NCBI RefSeq assembly: GCF_013141715.1
Contig: NZ_WHOA01000127.1
Span: 26,796 to 90,795, forward strand
Source: Paenibacillus phytorum
GTDB taxonomy: Bacteria; Bacillota; Bacilli; Paenibacillales; NBRC-103111
Length of the DNA: 64,000 bases
Direction: 5' to 3'
Shown here: positions 1 through 8,341 of the stretch, one piece after another
Layout of the letters: the number at the start of each line of letters is the position of its first letter
Position numbering within the stretch: position 1 is the stretch's first letter
Notes under the pieces: model-generated
Database searches by the model: none
Told to the model about the DNA's origin: nothing
The model's input: only the letters and a program-made list of their open reading frames with translations
Program-made: the position numbers and the translations under genes

Positions 1-519
1 CCGTTCCTCCGTAAACAAAAGCTCAAAAAACTCCCTCTGCTTATAGAAAAATATGGAGCCCAGCACAAACATAAGCGTGCTATCCAGAGATTCAAAATGA
101 AAAATCCCATCCTGTCTGCCTTGCTCTAGTAAATCCCTCACCTTTTTCCATAATGGATACACGAGCTCTCTCATTTTTTCCAAACGTGGGGTGATCGTAA
201 TAATCTCCATTTGCATAAGACTAATCATTTGAGGATCAGCAGTTCTGATCTCTACGACACCCTGAATAATCGTCCGGATACCTACGATAGGATCCTCAAT
301 GGCTATAAAATCAACGACCTTGTTCATAGGGAAAAACTGTTTAAATATCTCGTAGAAAACGCTCTCTTTGCCGCCAAAATAATAGGAAACCAGAGCCACA
401 TTGGCCCCAGCTTCCTGACAAATTTGACGAACGCTTGTGCAATCATAACCATGCTTCGCAAACAGCTTCTTTGCTGCCAGAAGAATTTTCATTTTCATAT
501 CTAATTCTTGCTCAGCCAT
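1..519 (-). CDS. TetR-family transcriptional repressor (C-terminus beyond window)
   Basis: About 173 codons are visible and the frame is still open at the window edge, so the C-terminus is missing. The N-terminus has the TetR helix-turn-helix: LLAAKKLFAKHGYDCTSVR, then an AGANVALVSYYFGGKE recognition-helix stretch. The start ATG has AGGAGGG 8-9 nt upstream. The gene lies 27 nt behind the exporter gene and shares its transcript. In such pairs the TetR protein usually represses the exporter and itself until it binds a toxic ligand. Two palindromic sites over the operon promoter fit that role. The ligand cannot be read from the sequence. Confidence 0.88.
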   Translation of the reverse strand, partial: MAEQELDMKMKILLAAKKLFAKHGYDCTSVRQICQEAGANVALVSYYFGGKESVFYEIFKQFFPMNKVVDFIAIEDPIVGIRTIIQGVVEIRTADPQMISLMQMEIITITPRLEKMRELVYPLWKKVRDLLEQGRQDGIFHFESLDSTLMFVLGSIFFYKQREFFELLFTEER

Positions 520-546
520 TCTATCAACGCCCTCCTCGTACTTTAG

Positions 547-1710
547 CTAAGCGGTTTGTGGACGTTGTTCCATCGCAGGCACTGCCTTTGCCTTTTTTGC
601 AGACACAACCAAGATATCAATGACTAGTGCAACTGCAGCAATAAGAAACAAGAAACCGACTTCCTTGGCAACACCTGGTCCACCAAACAAGATATTCATT
701 AACCCATTCACGGCATAGGTAGCTGGGAAAGCATTACTGATTGTATGATATAAAGGCGACAAAAGCTCCCTAGGCACAATAGCGCCAGAAGACACCAATT
801 GCAAGGACAACATCGCGATGTTAAATAGCATACCTACGTTCCCAAACAATGTCAAAAACATTTCAGCGACGAGCGCAAAGGTGAGTAAGAATAAGGTCTC
901 AAACGCCCAAAGGGATAAAAAGCCTTTCTCCACATGTCCGCCCAAGGCGACGACCATCGTTGCACTAATCAACCCTACAACAACTACGGCAATAACAGTC
1001 ACAACGATACGTGCGGCCATTTTGCTCATTTTATTAACAGATGCACCGAGAATATTCGTAGATACATTAAAGTTCATTCCCATGATCATTGTACCCACAA
1101 TCGAAGCAAGCACGAGCATCATAGGAAGCATTTGATTCGGCATATCCTTTACTTTATTGGTGCTTTGAATGTCAGAGGTTACCTTAGTTGCGAGCCCTTG
1201 TGCGATTTGACTTGCTTGCTCAGCTGGCAGCTTTGGATTCATCTGTGTAAGGACTGCTGATGCCCCGGCTGCTACGGCCTCTTTGTTCACAGACGCCGTG
1301 ACGTTCCCGGCTACAGCCTGCATCACAGACTTCGTCATAGAAGGATTAGACTCATTAATTGTATACGTGATGGGGACAGTCTGTCCTGGGGTTTGAAGCT
1401 GTTTGGAAAAATCAGCCGAGATGTGCATAACCATCTGGACCTGGCGATCATTTAACAGATTATGTGCTTGTTCATTAGAAGCCACCAGCTCTGTTTGAAA
1501 AGGAAGGTTGCCTTGCAGGTTCTGAACAATCTTGCTCCCCAAACCTTGATCTTCATTGACGATCGCGATCTTCAATTGGCTCGTGTTATCGGATACTCCC
1601 GCGTAACCCGTCATCCAAATCAAGCTAAACAACAACTGAAACGTAATGGCTGTGATAATCCCTATCTTTGTCGTTGCTTGTTTTAGAAATGCACCTAGTG
1701 CGTGTTTCAT
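547..1710 (-). CDS. ABC-2/YhgE-like membrane exporter permease
   Basis: 387 aa if it starts at the ATG that follows AGGAG by 8 nt; the GTG three codons upstream overlaps that ribosome site and is less likely. There is one N-terminal membrane helix (residues ~15-35), a ~150-residue extracytoplasmic region, then five or six helices in the C-terminal half (LPMMLVLASIVGTMIMGMNF onward). This is the layout of ABC-2-type and YhgE/Pip-type permeases, which export drugs, lipids or peptides. No ATPase gene is next to it, so it may be a stand-alone YhgE-like protein or use an ATPase coded elsewhere. It is first in an operon with the TetR gene. Substrate unknown. Confidence 0.75.
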   Translation of the reverse strand: MKHALGAFLKQATTKIGIITAITFQLLFSLIWMTGYAGVSDNTSQLKIAIVNEDQGLGSKIVQNLQGNLPFQTELVASNEQAHNLLNDRQVQMVMHISADFSKQLQTPGQTVPITYTINESNPSMTKSVMQAVAGNVTASVNKEAVAAGASAVLTQMNPKLPAEQASQIAQGLATKVTSDIQSTNKVKDMPNQMLPMMLVLASIVGTMIMGMNFNVSTNILGASVNKMSKMAARIVVTVIAVVVVGLISATMVVALGGHVEKGFLSLWAFETLFLLTFALVAEMFLTLFGNVGMLFNIAMLSLQLVSSGAIVPRELLSPLYHTISNAFPATYAVNGLMNILFGGPGVAKEVGFLFLIAAVALVIDILVVSAKKAKAVPAMEQRPQTA

Positions 1711-1728
1711 TTTAACCACTCCTCTTCC

Positions 1729-1761
1729 TTAAACGATCGTTTAAATTAAACGTTTGTTTAA
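1729..1761. promoter_or_regulatory. Twin TetR-type operators
   Basis: Positions 1729-1744 read TTAAACGATCGTTTAA, a perfect 16-bp palindrome. Positions 1746-1761 read TTAAACGTTTGTTTAA, the same box with a degenerate centre. The centres are 17 bp apart, and the pair covers the transcription start and leader just below the -10 box. Assigning them to the adjacent TetR protein is inference from position. Apart from these sites, the promoter and the terminator at 1992-2010, I see nothing in 1768-2076. Confidence 0.8.
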
Positions 1762-1790
1762 ATTATAGAATGGAGCTGAAAAGCTGTCAA
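1762..1790 (-). promoter_or_regulatory. Consensus sigma-A promoter of the exporter-tetR operon
   Basis: Read on the minus strand, TTGACA and TATAAT are both perfect and separated by exactly 17 bp. Transcription would start around 1755, inside the downstream operator pair. A promoter this strong in front of an exporter implies tight repression. Confidence 0.85.
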
Positions 1791-1991
1791 GATACGACTT
1801 ACATTCATTCCGCCTCGTAAGAACGTTGTAGTAAGTAAAGCTGCGTAATGCCTCCCCATTTAGCTTCAATGCAGCCCTTGGCAGCCCTGTCAGGAATGGA
1901 GTTAATGTTCCTGGTGGTGACAAGAACTTGATGTCATAAATGACAAGAACTTTATCCTCAGGTCGGCGCTTGTTGCAAACCCATTATGAAA

Positions 1992-2010
1992 AGCCGACCA
2001 GTGGCCGGCT
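1992..2010 (-). terminator. Rho-independent terminator after the Ere-like gene
   Basis: On the minus strand AGCCGGCC-ACT-GGTCGGCT forms an 8-bp stem (one G-U pair) followed by TTTTC. It lies about 70 nt beyond the stop of the erythromycin-esterase-like gene. The T-run is short, so strength is uncertain. Confidence 0.5.
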
Positions 2011-2076
2011 ATTTTATGGTTTTATTTTATTCTCCGTGCCATGATTAAAGTTAAGGGATCGTCTTTTTATTTCATA

Positions 2077-3427
2077 TTACTTGATATGCGAAGGGGTCGT
2101 TTTTTGAATATGAACCATAATGTCGAATTGCTCTTGAAGGGAAACTTCATAATATTGCGGTTCGTTAGGAATGATCACTGCAATGCCATCCAAGAATGGC
2201 TGCTTTTCTTTTACCCATTGCTGCGCAGCTCCATTCAATTTGCGAAGATCTAACAGGAACTGATCGTAATGAACTTGTCCAAACATATGATTGGAGCTGT
2301 TCTCGTTCTTCTGAATGGTATCCGCTGCAATCTTATTTTCACTGAATGCTGTAAATTTGCCTTCCGTGGTGGTGGAGCCAATTGCTACATATTGATTGCC
2401 TACACGTTCTTTCAGAAACTCCCCGGCGACTTTAGGATACATCTTCTCAGTGATAACACCTTTAGCTATGTGAATATTGTGCCCCCAAACCATCGTTTTA
2501 CCGCCAAATTTTTCTTGAGCCCAAACAGCATGCTCGGCTAGATACTGATCATGCAGCTTCACCATGCTCGGATAGTCAGCCGGAATCACCATCTTCGTAA
2601 AATTCTCTATCACCTTAGTCGTTCCTTTCACCCAAGCTAGCTCGTGTGAATCAGTCTCATTATTCGACTTTAGTTTTGTCTTCAAGTAGTTTGACTACTT
2701 TTTGCGCATTAGCCATATGCTTTTCTTTCACTTCAGTAGTCAGCTTCATATATTCCTGTAGATTACCTGCCACCGATGACAACTCTTTGTAGCTTTGCTC
2801 GACTTCCGGCAGCAAATCAGGATGATGCTCCTTTACATAGTTGATCACTTTATCGAAGACACTTTGATCCAGCATTTTTAAGTCGAGTCCGACGAATTGA
2901 ATTTTCTTTTTATTTACAGGATCAGAGTTGTATTCCCGCATCCATTCTACCATAGCGACGATCTCATCAGTTGGGTACAACAGCTTCAAAAACTCCCTAG
3001 GGTCGCCTTTTCCCGTTTGGATATACTCGTTCAGCTTTAAACCGTTGCCCCAATCCTCTTCAATCCCAAAATTGGTAAAGCCCAGCTCAGTGACCAAATA
3101 CTTCACGAGGCGATGCTTCATCATAAAAATCTCCGAGCTTCCGTGAGTAGCCTCTCCTAAACCAACATAATTTGCATTCCCTATCATATCATTTAGCGGT
3201 TTTAAATCATCCAATGGTTGTTTCGGATCTAACGTCTTCAGTTGCTTCGCCTGCGATTCAAGTGATTTTGCAATACTATTTTGAGATATTTGAGCTGTCT
3301 CAACTGGTTGGGTTGTTCTTATTTGATCCGACTTTTCAGCGGGTCTCGTACTGCAACCTGCAGTTAGAATCGCAGCACTTAGCATTACGGCAACTCCACC
3401 GTAAATCATTTCCCTTCTTTTGTTCAT
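2077..3427 (-). pseudogene. Erythromycin esterase-like lipoprotein, frameshifted
   Basis: Two frames together code one protein of the erythromycin esterase/EreA-like family (PF05139). The first (3427 to 2660) starts at an ATG 8 nt after GAGGTG and has a lipoprotein signal with lipobox LTAGC. It then has the family motif GLGEATHGSSEIFMMKHR and EEDWGNG. The second frame (about 2685 to 2077) continues with VWGHNIHIAKG, which carries the second active-site histidine. The break lies between 2660 and 2685, just after LLEDKTK. The halves join without loss, so a single 1-nt indel explains it: a true pseudogene or a sequencing error. Family members hydrolyse esters; macrolide activity cannot be assumed. 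The anchored form would act outside the membrane. Confidence 0.82.
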
Positions 3428-3591
3428 GGTATTCACCTCATGGATTTTTTGAAGTACGACTCTTTCTGCATACAAGCATATTGGGTCGTCTTCAGTAGTC
3501 CAATTGTCACTCACTCACTATCATTTAAGCTAGTTACAAATCTTCACTATTTCATGTGACATGCAATGCTCACTAACGTATCGATCAGCGC

Positions 3592-3623
3592 CAACATGTC
3601 ACAAAGAAAATGATGACATGTTG
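3592..3623 (+). ncRNA. Inverted repeat/hairpin in leader of the sensor operon
   Basis: CAACATGTCA at 3592-3601 and TGACATGTTG at 3614-3623 are perfect reverse complements around a 12-nt A-rich loop. Thirty nucleotides later comes a terminator hairpin. The two could form a small terminated RNA or an attenuator; the repeat could also be a protein-binding site. Confidence 0.4.
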
Positions 3624-3652
3624 TCACTGGTGGAGATGACAGCTGTGCGGTT

Positions 3653-3691
3653 AGTATGGAGCAGTAGGCAACTGCACCATACTATTTTTTT
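3653..3691 (+). terminator. Orphan rho-independent terminator
   Basis: Stem AGTATGG / CCATACT (7 bp), an A/A internal mismatch, inner stem GCAGT / ACTGC (5 bp), loop AGGCA, then A and seven Ts. It is oriented plus, with no plus-strand gene in front of it. Confidence 0.75.
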
Positions 3692-3840
3692 AAAGAGAAG
3701 CTGATTCACCTATAGAAAACCGTAGTCAAATCGCATTAACAACTTCAGAACAGTGTTTCCGTCTATGGCGTTTACTTTTTTTGCTGCGGTTGACGGAAGA
3801 AGCCAAACCATACAATACCGCTATTACACGGAGAGGAGCG

Positions 3841-4428
3841 ATGAACCTTATGAAATCAGGTTTCATCCAGAATGGTTATTTTTTAATGTTAACTTTCGTT
3901 ACAGGCTTGTTTTACTTTTGCTTTTATATGGTAGCTCTATCGTTCAGTTTAAGTCTTTCATTTACGGTAATCGGCATTCCACTAGTTACACGTGTATTGC
4001 GAACTACGACAACCTTCATCCAATTCGAACGCACGCAGACGAAAATTTATACAGATATTACGACGGCACCTTATGACAAAAAAATAATAACGGATGCATC
4101 GGTCTGGGTTCATGCCAAATTAGAACTTACGGATCGTCGCAACTGGTTGGCCGTCTTTTGGTTAATGCAGAAGTTGGGTATCGGACTCGTCAGTCTCGTC
4201 AGCGTAGCCGCTCTCTATTTAGCACCGCTTGCATTCATGTTGGCACCACTTTTGTATCGATACATCGATATGAATGTCATGTTCATGCAAGTAGATACTT
4301 TTGCGGAATCACTCCTTACCATGGCTCTGGGAGCGGTGCTTGCCGCAATAAGCGTCAAGCTGAGTGACCGGTTGGCGAAAACATTCGGAGGTTATACGCG
4401 CACCATGATTCAGCAGCTAGACCGATAG
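3841..4428 (+). CDS. Membrane protein with putative sensor domain
   Basis: 195 aa; the ATG follows GAGAGGAG closely. About four hydrophobic segments are visible: FLMLTFVTGLFYFCFYMVAL near residues 13-35, a second just after it, and two in the C-terminal half around LVSLVSVAALYLAPLAFML and SLLTMALGAVLAAISV. The layout resembles the PF13796 putative sensor domain often coded next to NarL-type kinases. The kinase gene follows 121 nt downstream on the same strand, so the two probably form one signalling unit, with this protein as a membrane accessory sensor. Family assignment is from overall pattern, not a decisive motif. Confidence 0.6.
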   Translation: MNLMKSGFIQNGYFLMLTFVTGLFYFCFYMVALSFSLSLSFTVIGIPLVTRVLRTTTTFIQFERTQTKIYTDITTAPYDKKIITDASVWVHAKLELTDRRNWLAVFWLMQKLGIGLVSLVSVAALYLAPLAFMLAPLLYRYIDMNVMFMQVDTFAESLLTMALGAVLAAISVKLSDRLAKTFGGYTRTMIQQLDR

Positions 4429-4549
4429 CTGTTTTGTTACCGACCTTTATGCAGATGACGCAGCGTAAACAGCCAATTATGCACCGCACAAAGGTTTGGT
4501 TTATAATACTATAGGAAACAAACAGAAAGCTGCTTAGGGGTTGAAAGAA

Positions 4550-6346
4550 TTGTTGGAAATGGTCAAACAGTGGTTTTGGTATGATTGGATTATGCTTGGG
4601 CTCCGCCTTATTATTAGCGTTTCGCTCATCCTCACGACGATCAGATTTCAGGAAGGTCTATCGCTGCCTTTTTGGATCGTTATTTTTTGGGAGATTGCCG
4701 CTTTCTCCATTCCTTGGGTTTGTTTGCTGCTCAACTACAAATATTATTTATTCACAGAAATACTGGTCTTTGGCGGGCTATGCGTACATTTAACCTCGTT
4801 GTTTCCGGAAGCTTTCCCTTCATTTCTTGGATCAGTCTTTCTGATCGCAGCAAATAGCGCTCGTCTGTCTTATCATTGGACGGCACCGGCAACGGTCTTG
4901 GTAATACCCGGAATTTTTTATATTGTTTCGCCAGATAACAGCTATTGGCTCATGGTAATTTACTACGGACTTGCTTATGTGATGGGATTCGCTTTTCATT
5001 TATTGATCGTCAATCATCGGCAAAATGAAACGATCCGCAATCAAAATGCGGTGCTTGAGCAATATATGTCCCAAATCGAGCGTATTACGCTGGCAGAAGA
5101 ACGAAACAGGCTGTCGAGAGAGCTTCACGATACTGTCGGTCATGCTTATACTTCTATCATCATGGGAATGGAAGCGTTTCGCCCCGAGCTTGCTACTGAA
5201 ACGGGTATACAGAGGCTGGATTCCTTGCTTGAGTTGGGCCGTAAAAGTATAGAGGAAGTGAGGGGCTACTTGCATCAAATGGAGTCTCCACAGCAGTCGC
5301 TTTCCTTGGTCCAATCTCTGCAAAATCTTGGAGATGAATTTCAGGAGCATGCCCGGACCAAGGTAAGCTTTCGCGCGTTCGGAGAGGAGCACCGACTGTC
5401 CCGACAAGCGAAAATGGCGTTCATTCGCTGCTTGCAAGAGTCACTTACGAATGCGGTTCGTCACGGTCAGGCGACGGAAATCACCGTTTCTTTGCAATTT
5501 GGGCAGCAAGATACAAGATTGGAGGTGCATGACAACGGAAGAGGGATGGAAGAATGGCAGGAGGGCTTCGGCATGAACGCGATGAAGGAGCGGGCCATGA
5601 ATTTGCAAGGTCAAGTGTCCGTTTATACGAAGCCAGGGGACGGGACGCTTGTTACCTGTTCATTGCCGCGACAAGCGGAAATGGAGGACGACCTTATTCA
5701 GCTGTTGATCGTCGACGACCAACCTTTTATTCGGGAAAGTCTGCGGGTGCTGCTCGACAAGTACCAGGACTTGAACGTTGTCGGATCGGCAGAGGATGGC
5801 GAACAAGCCGTCGACCTGTGCGGACGACTCCAGCCTCACGTAGTGCTAATGGATTTGGATATGCCACGCATGAATGGAGCCGAGGCAACCAAAATGATCA
5901 AGCAGCAATGGCCGCATATCCGCGTATTGATTTTCACGACGTTTCAGGATGCGAAGCAAGCGTTGGACTTACTGCGCAGTGGTGCGGACGGCTTCCTGCT
6001 AAAATCATCCGAACCATTAGAGCTGGCCGATACGATCCGGCTTATTCACAGAGGAGGCACATTAATCGATCGGGGGATGTCCCATAAAATATTCGAGAAG
6101 CTCGATAAGAGCGTCCAATCAACGCAATTGAAAATCGCCAACGACTATGACCTGACTCACAGGGAAATAGAAATATTGCAGCTTGTTGCCAAAGGGCTCC
6201 GGTACAAGACGATAGCGTCCAAGCTATATTTGTCGGATGGCACGGTCAGAAACTACGCCTCCTCAGCCTATATTAAGCTAGGAGTACGCAACAACAAGGA
6301 AGAAGCCATCCAGAAAGCGTTGGAAATCGGGATCATCGTTAGCTAG
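4550..6346 (+). CDS. Fused sensor histidine kinase-response regulator (DesK/NarL type)
   Basis: About 598 aa. The likely start is TTG 9 nt after AGGGG; TTG at 4541 touches that site and ATG at 4559 is 18 nt away. Residues ~15-155 form five or six membrane helices. A HisKA_3 dimerisation box (EERNRLSRELHDTVGHAY, phospho-His in RELHD) and a HATPase domain (N box QESLTNAVRHG, G box VHDNGRGM) follow. At codon ~378 the frame runs without a stop into a complete NarL-type regulator: receiver (LLIVDDQ, phospho-Asp in VVLMDLDMP) and LuxR-type HTH (LTHREIEILQLVAKG). Normally these are two genes with overlapping ends. Here they are one reading frame, a hybrid with a DNA-binding end tied to a membrane kinase. 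An in-frame ATG at 5681 could still give a free regulator, but has only a poor ribosome site. Confidence 0.88.
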   Translation: MLEMVKQWFWYDWIMLGLRLIISVSLILTTIRFQEGLSLPFWIVIFWEIAAFSIPWVCLLLNYKYYLFTEILVFGGLCVHLTSLFPEAFPSFLGSVFLIAANSARLSYHWTAPATVLVIPGIFYIVSPDNSYWLMVIYYGLAYVMGFAFHLLIVNHRQNETIRNQNAVLEQYMSQIERITLAEERNRLSRELHDTVGHAYTSIIMGMEAFRPELATETGIQRLDSLLELGRKSIEEVRGYLHQMESPQQSLSLVQSLQNLGDEFQEHARTKVSFRAFGEEHRLSRQAKMAFIRCLQESLTNAVRHGQATEITVSLQFGQQDTRLEVHDNGRGMEEWQEGFGMNAMKERAMNLQGQVSVYTKPGDGTLVTCSLPRQAEMEDDLIQLLIVDDQPFIRESLRVLLDKYQDLNVVGSAEDGEQAVDLCGRLQPHVVLMDLDMPRMNGAEATKMIKQQWPHIRVLIFTTFQDAKQALDLLRSGADGFLLKSSEPLELADTIRLIHRGGTLIDRGMSHKIFEKLDKSVQSTQLKIANDYDLTHREIEILQLVAKGLRYKTIASKLYLSDGTVRNYASSAYIKLGVRNNKEEAIQKALEIGIIVS

Positions 6347-6501
6347 AATTCGAACGACAGCTATGCTCGGCTACGAATTTTACGCGGCTTCAAATTCAAT
6401 CACTTTCCTCCATTGAAGGAAGGACAAAACTGAAAGAACAGGCAACTGATTCTGAGAGAGCCAAACAAACGCGGCAAACCACCTAGGCCGAGCGCATCAT
6501 A

Positions 6502-6541
6502 AAATTTACTTCACAGAATAAGGGTTCTGTGAAGTAAATTT
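6502..6541. terminator. Long perfect hairpin downstream of the kinase-regulator gene
   Basis: AAATTTACTTCACAGAA and its exact reverse complement (17 bp each) flank the loop TAAGGG. One bulged A would lengthen the stem further. The AAATTT base can serve as a T-run in either direction, so it may end the kinase transcript, 155 nt upstream, and block transcription from the other side. The rest of 6347-6706 shows no gene. Confidence 0.55.
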
Positions 6542-6706
6542 ATGCAAAGTTGGTATTTTGAAGTAATTGACTAATTTTCATCCTTACCACATGTGGGTAT
6601 AGCCTCATTTCAAACTCTAATTGCTTATTTTTCGAGGGACTTTCTTGTCGCTATTATGTTTTGTAGGGATATTCATGTCGTTAGACTGCCTCTGCGATCC
6701 ACCTCA

Positions 6707-6812
6707 TTTTACAATACAAAACACCGGATGCAATCAGCATCGCTGTATCACACCCGGTGTTTATTACCTAAACTGTAATGTTTCGAATAGTCTCAGCATT
6801 ACATATTCATGG
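6707..6812 (-). repeat. Intergenic repeat copy A with terminator hairpin
   Basis: About 105 bp that align almost throughout with 12864-12968 (copy B). On the minus strand AAACACCGG and CCGGTGTTT (6719-6727 and 6754-6762) close a stem over an inner CAGC-GAT-GCTG hairpin, followed by TTTTG. It begins about 20 nt after the stop of the first sugar-binding protein gene and probably terminates it. Confidence 0.65.
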
Positions 6813-6830
6813 ATACACAACGCTCTCGCA

Positions 6831-8252
6831 TTATTTCTCAATGATTTCGCCTAAATCGATCTTCATCTGTTTGCCCATCCAATCAACGGCCTGATCAGGT
6901 GTCATTGTGCCGCTCACAGCGCTCTGTGTAGCATCTTTTATAATTTTCTCGAACTTCGGCTCATTCGGATCGTTTGGCATAAATCTCGAATATTGGGTCA
7001 AGTAACCGACATAGTTCAGCCATGCGTCCTTTTTAACCGTTTCGTATTGCTGGCCTTCCTTCGTAAACGGTAAATGGGCGGTTGACACAGCATGTTCTGC
7101 TTGCAGCTTAGGCGCGGTGACTTCAACCAAAAGCCGTTTCACCAGATCGGGATATTTCGTAGCCTTAGACACGACATAAACCCACGGATTCGAGATCGTC
7201 ACCGGCTTCTGACCTTTCGTTACTGGAGGCATCACCATCGCACCGATATTGTTCATCACATACTCGGTTGTCACGTTGCCTGTCACTTTGTGCATTCCGC
7301 GTGTAAGATATTTGGGCTCATCCCATATGCCTGCTTGCACGAACAACGCTTCGTCATTGATCAAGGATTTGAGATAATCATCTTTGCTGTCTGCAAAAAA
7401 TGTTTTGGAAAGGAAGCCTTGCGAAACGCCATTCTTCAAATACTCGAACGTTGTCTTCAAGTGTGCTTTGTCCAGCACATATTTGCCCTGAGTTGCGTCA
7501 TATACCTCAGTTCCGTAATTTAAGAAAATAATAGGTAAATCTTTGCCTCCGCCAGTCATAAACAATCCGGAAGTGGCGAGCTTGCTGTCCACTGCTTTTT
7601 TCGCCAGAGCGGTCATATCCGCCAGTGTAAATTCTCCGCTTTCCGCTTTCTTCGGAAGATCTGCAACTTGTTGATCCGTCCAGCCCATTTTCTTCAGCAC
7701 GTTTTTGTTGAAAAAGATCGGACGAGCCTCGGTGTCCTGAATGGTGCCCCAGACTTTCTTATTCCACGTAACGGCATCCCAATAGCCAGCCATCTGGTTC
7801 TGAAATGCTGGGTCCTTCTCGATTCCGCTCAACGGCAATATATAGTCGCCTTTGGCCATCCATCCAATATTGGAATATCCTGTTGCGTAAATATCGTTAG
7901 CATTGCCGGATTTGGATGCAAAGATAAACATCTGTTGGAATTCCTCACCGCTCGTCTCTTTAACAATCGCATCAACCTGCACGCGCTGCTTGGAATTTTC
8001 TTTCTCCAGTTTCTGGTTCAAAGTTTTAGCCGCTTCAATAAAGTTGTTGGCTCTTGTTGGTTCCGAACCCCCCGGAGTCATCACTTTAATGTTAACTGTT
8101 TCGATAGCGCTATTTCCCGGTGCATCTGCTGCAGTTTTCGTGTCTGTCGACGCTTTCGCGGTTTCCGCCTTATTCGCACTTTCTGTTTTTGCACAGCCTG
8201 ACAGCACTACAGTCAATGTCAACATAGCCAATAAAAGATTTTTTTTCTTCAT
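6831..8252 (-). CDS. ABC sugar-binding lipoprotein (paralogue 1)
   Basis: 473 aa from the ATG that follows GAGGAG by about 10 nt. Signal peptide with lipobox VLSGC, a Thr/Ala-rich linker, then a family-1 extracellular solute-binding fold (NIKVMTPGG, IYATGYSNIGWMAKGDY, DPNEPKFEKII). It would hold a sugar at the outer membrane face for an ABC importer. It closely matches the binding protein at 18457-19914 over the whole length, but has no permease genes beside it and sits downstream of a terminator. Its upstream region is a copy of the gntR leader, so it likely responds to the same regulator and feeds the same permeases with a related sugar. It reads as a recent duplication. Confidence 0.93.
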   Translation of the reverse strand: MKKKNLLLAMLTLTVVLSGCAKTESANKAETAKASTDTKTAADAPGNSAIETVNIKVMTPGGSEPTRANNFIEAAKTLNQKLEKENSKQRVQVDAIVKETSGEEFQQMFIFASKSGNANDIYATGYSNIGWMAKGDYILPLSGIEKDPAFQNQMAGYWDAVTWNKKVWGTIQDTEARPIFFNKNVLKKMGWTDQQVADLPKKAESGEFTLADMTALAKKAVDSKLATSGLFMTGGGKDLPIIFLNYGTEVYDATQGKYVLDKAHLKTTFEYLKNGVSQGFLSKTFFADSKDDYLKSLINDEALFVQAGIWDEPKYLTRGMHKVTGNVTTEYVMNNIGAMVMPPVTKGQKPVTISNPWVYVVSKATKYPDLVKRLLVEVTAPKLQAEHAVSTAHLPFTKEGQQYETVKKDAWLNYVGYLTQYSRFMPNDPNEPKFEKIIKDATQSAVSGTMTPDQAVDWMGKQMKIDLGEIIEK

Positions 8253-8341
8253 AGTAATCAATCTCCTCATCCTTATTTTGAAATAAAATTAATCCTGTCG
8301 CTTTCGTGTCAAAGTGCAACTGTCATCGGTCCACCTTTCTT

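Larger units (their letters stand above)
3428..3840. other. 413-bp intergenic region with structured leader
   Basis: No gene is supported here. The plus strand holds a 10-bp inverted repeat (3592-3623), a strong plus-oriented terminator (3653-3691), and then 150 nt before the sensor-domain gene. No plus-strand gene precedes the terminator, so it must end a short transcript that begins within this region. A weak promoter-like pair (TTGACG at 3790, TACAAT at 3811, spacing 15) could restart transcription below it. Confidence 0.6.

Noticed and set aside
1741..1923. A 60-codon minus-strand frame overlapping the tetR-exporter promoter
   Set aside because: No ribosome site, overlaps the operators and promoter, no family resemblance that I can support.
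6585..6600. CCACATGTGG palindrome followed by GGTATA, as a CstR-like or other operator
   Set aside because: Isolated, half of the CstR box is missing and no gene starts nearby.
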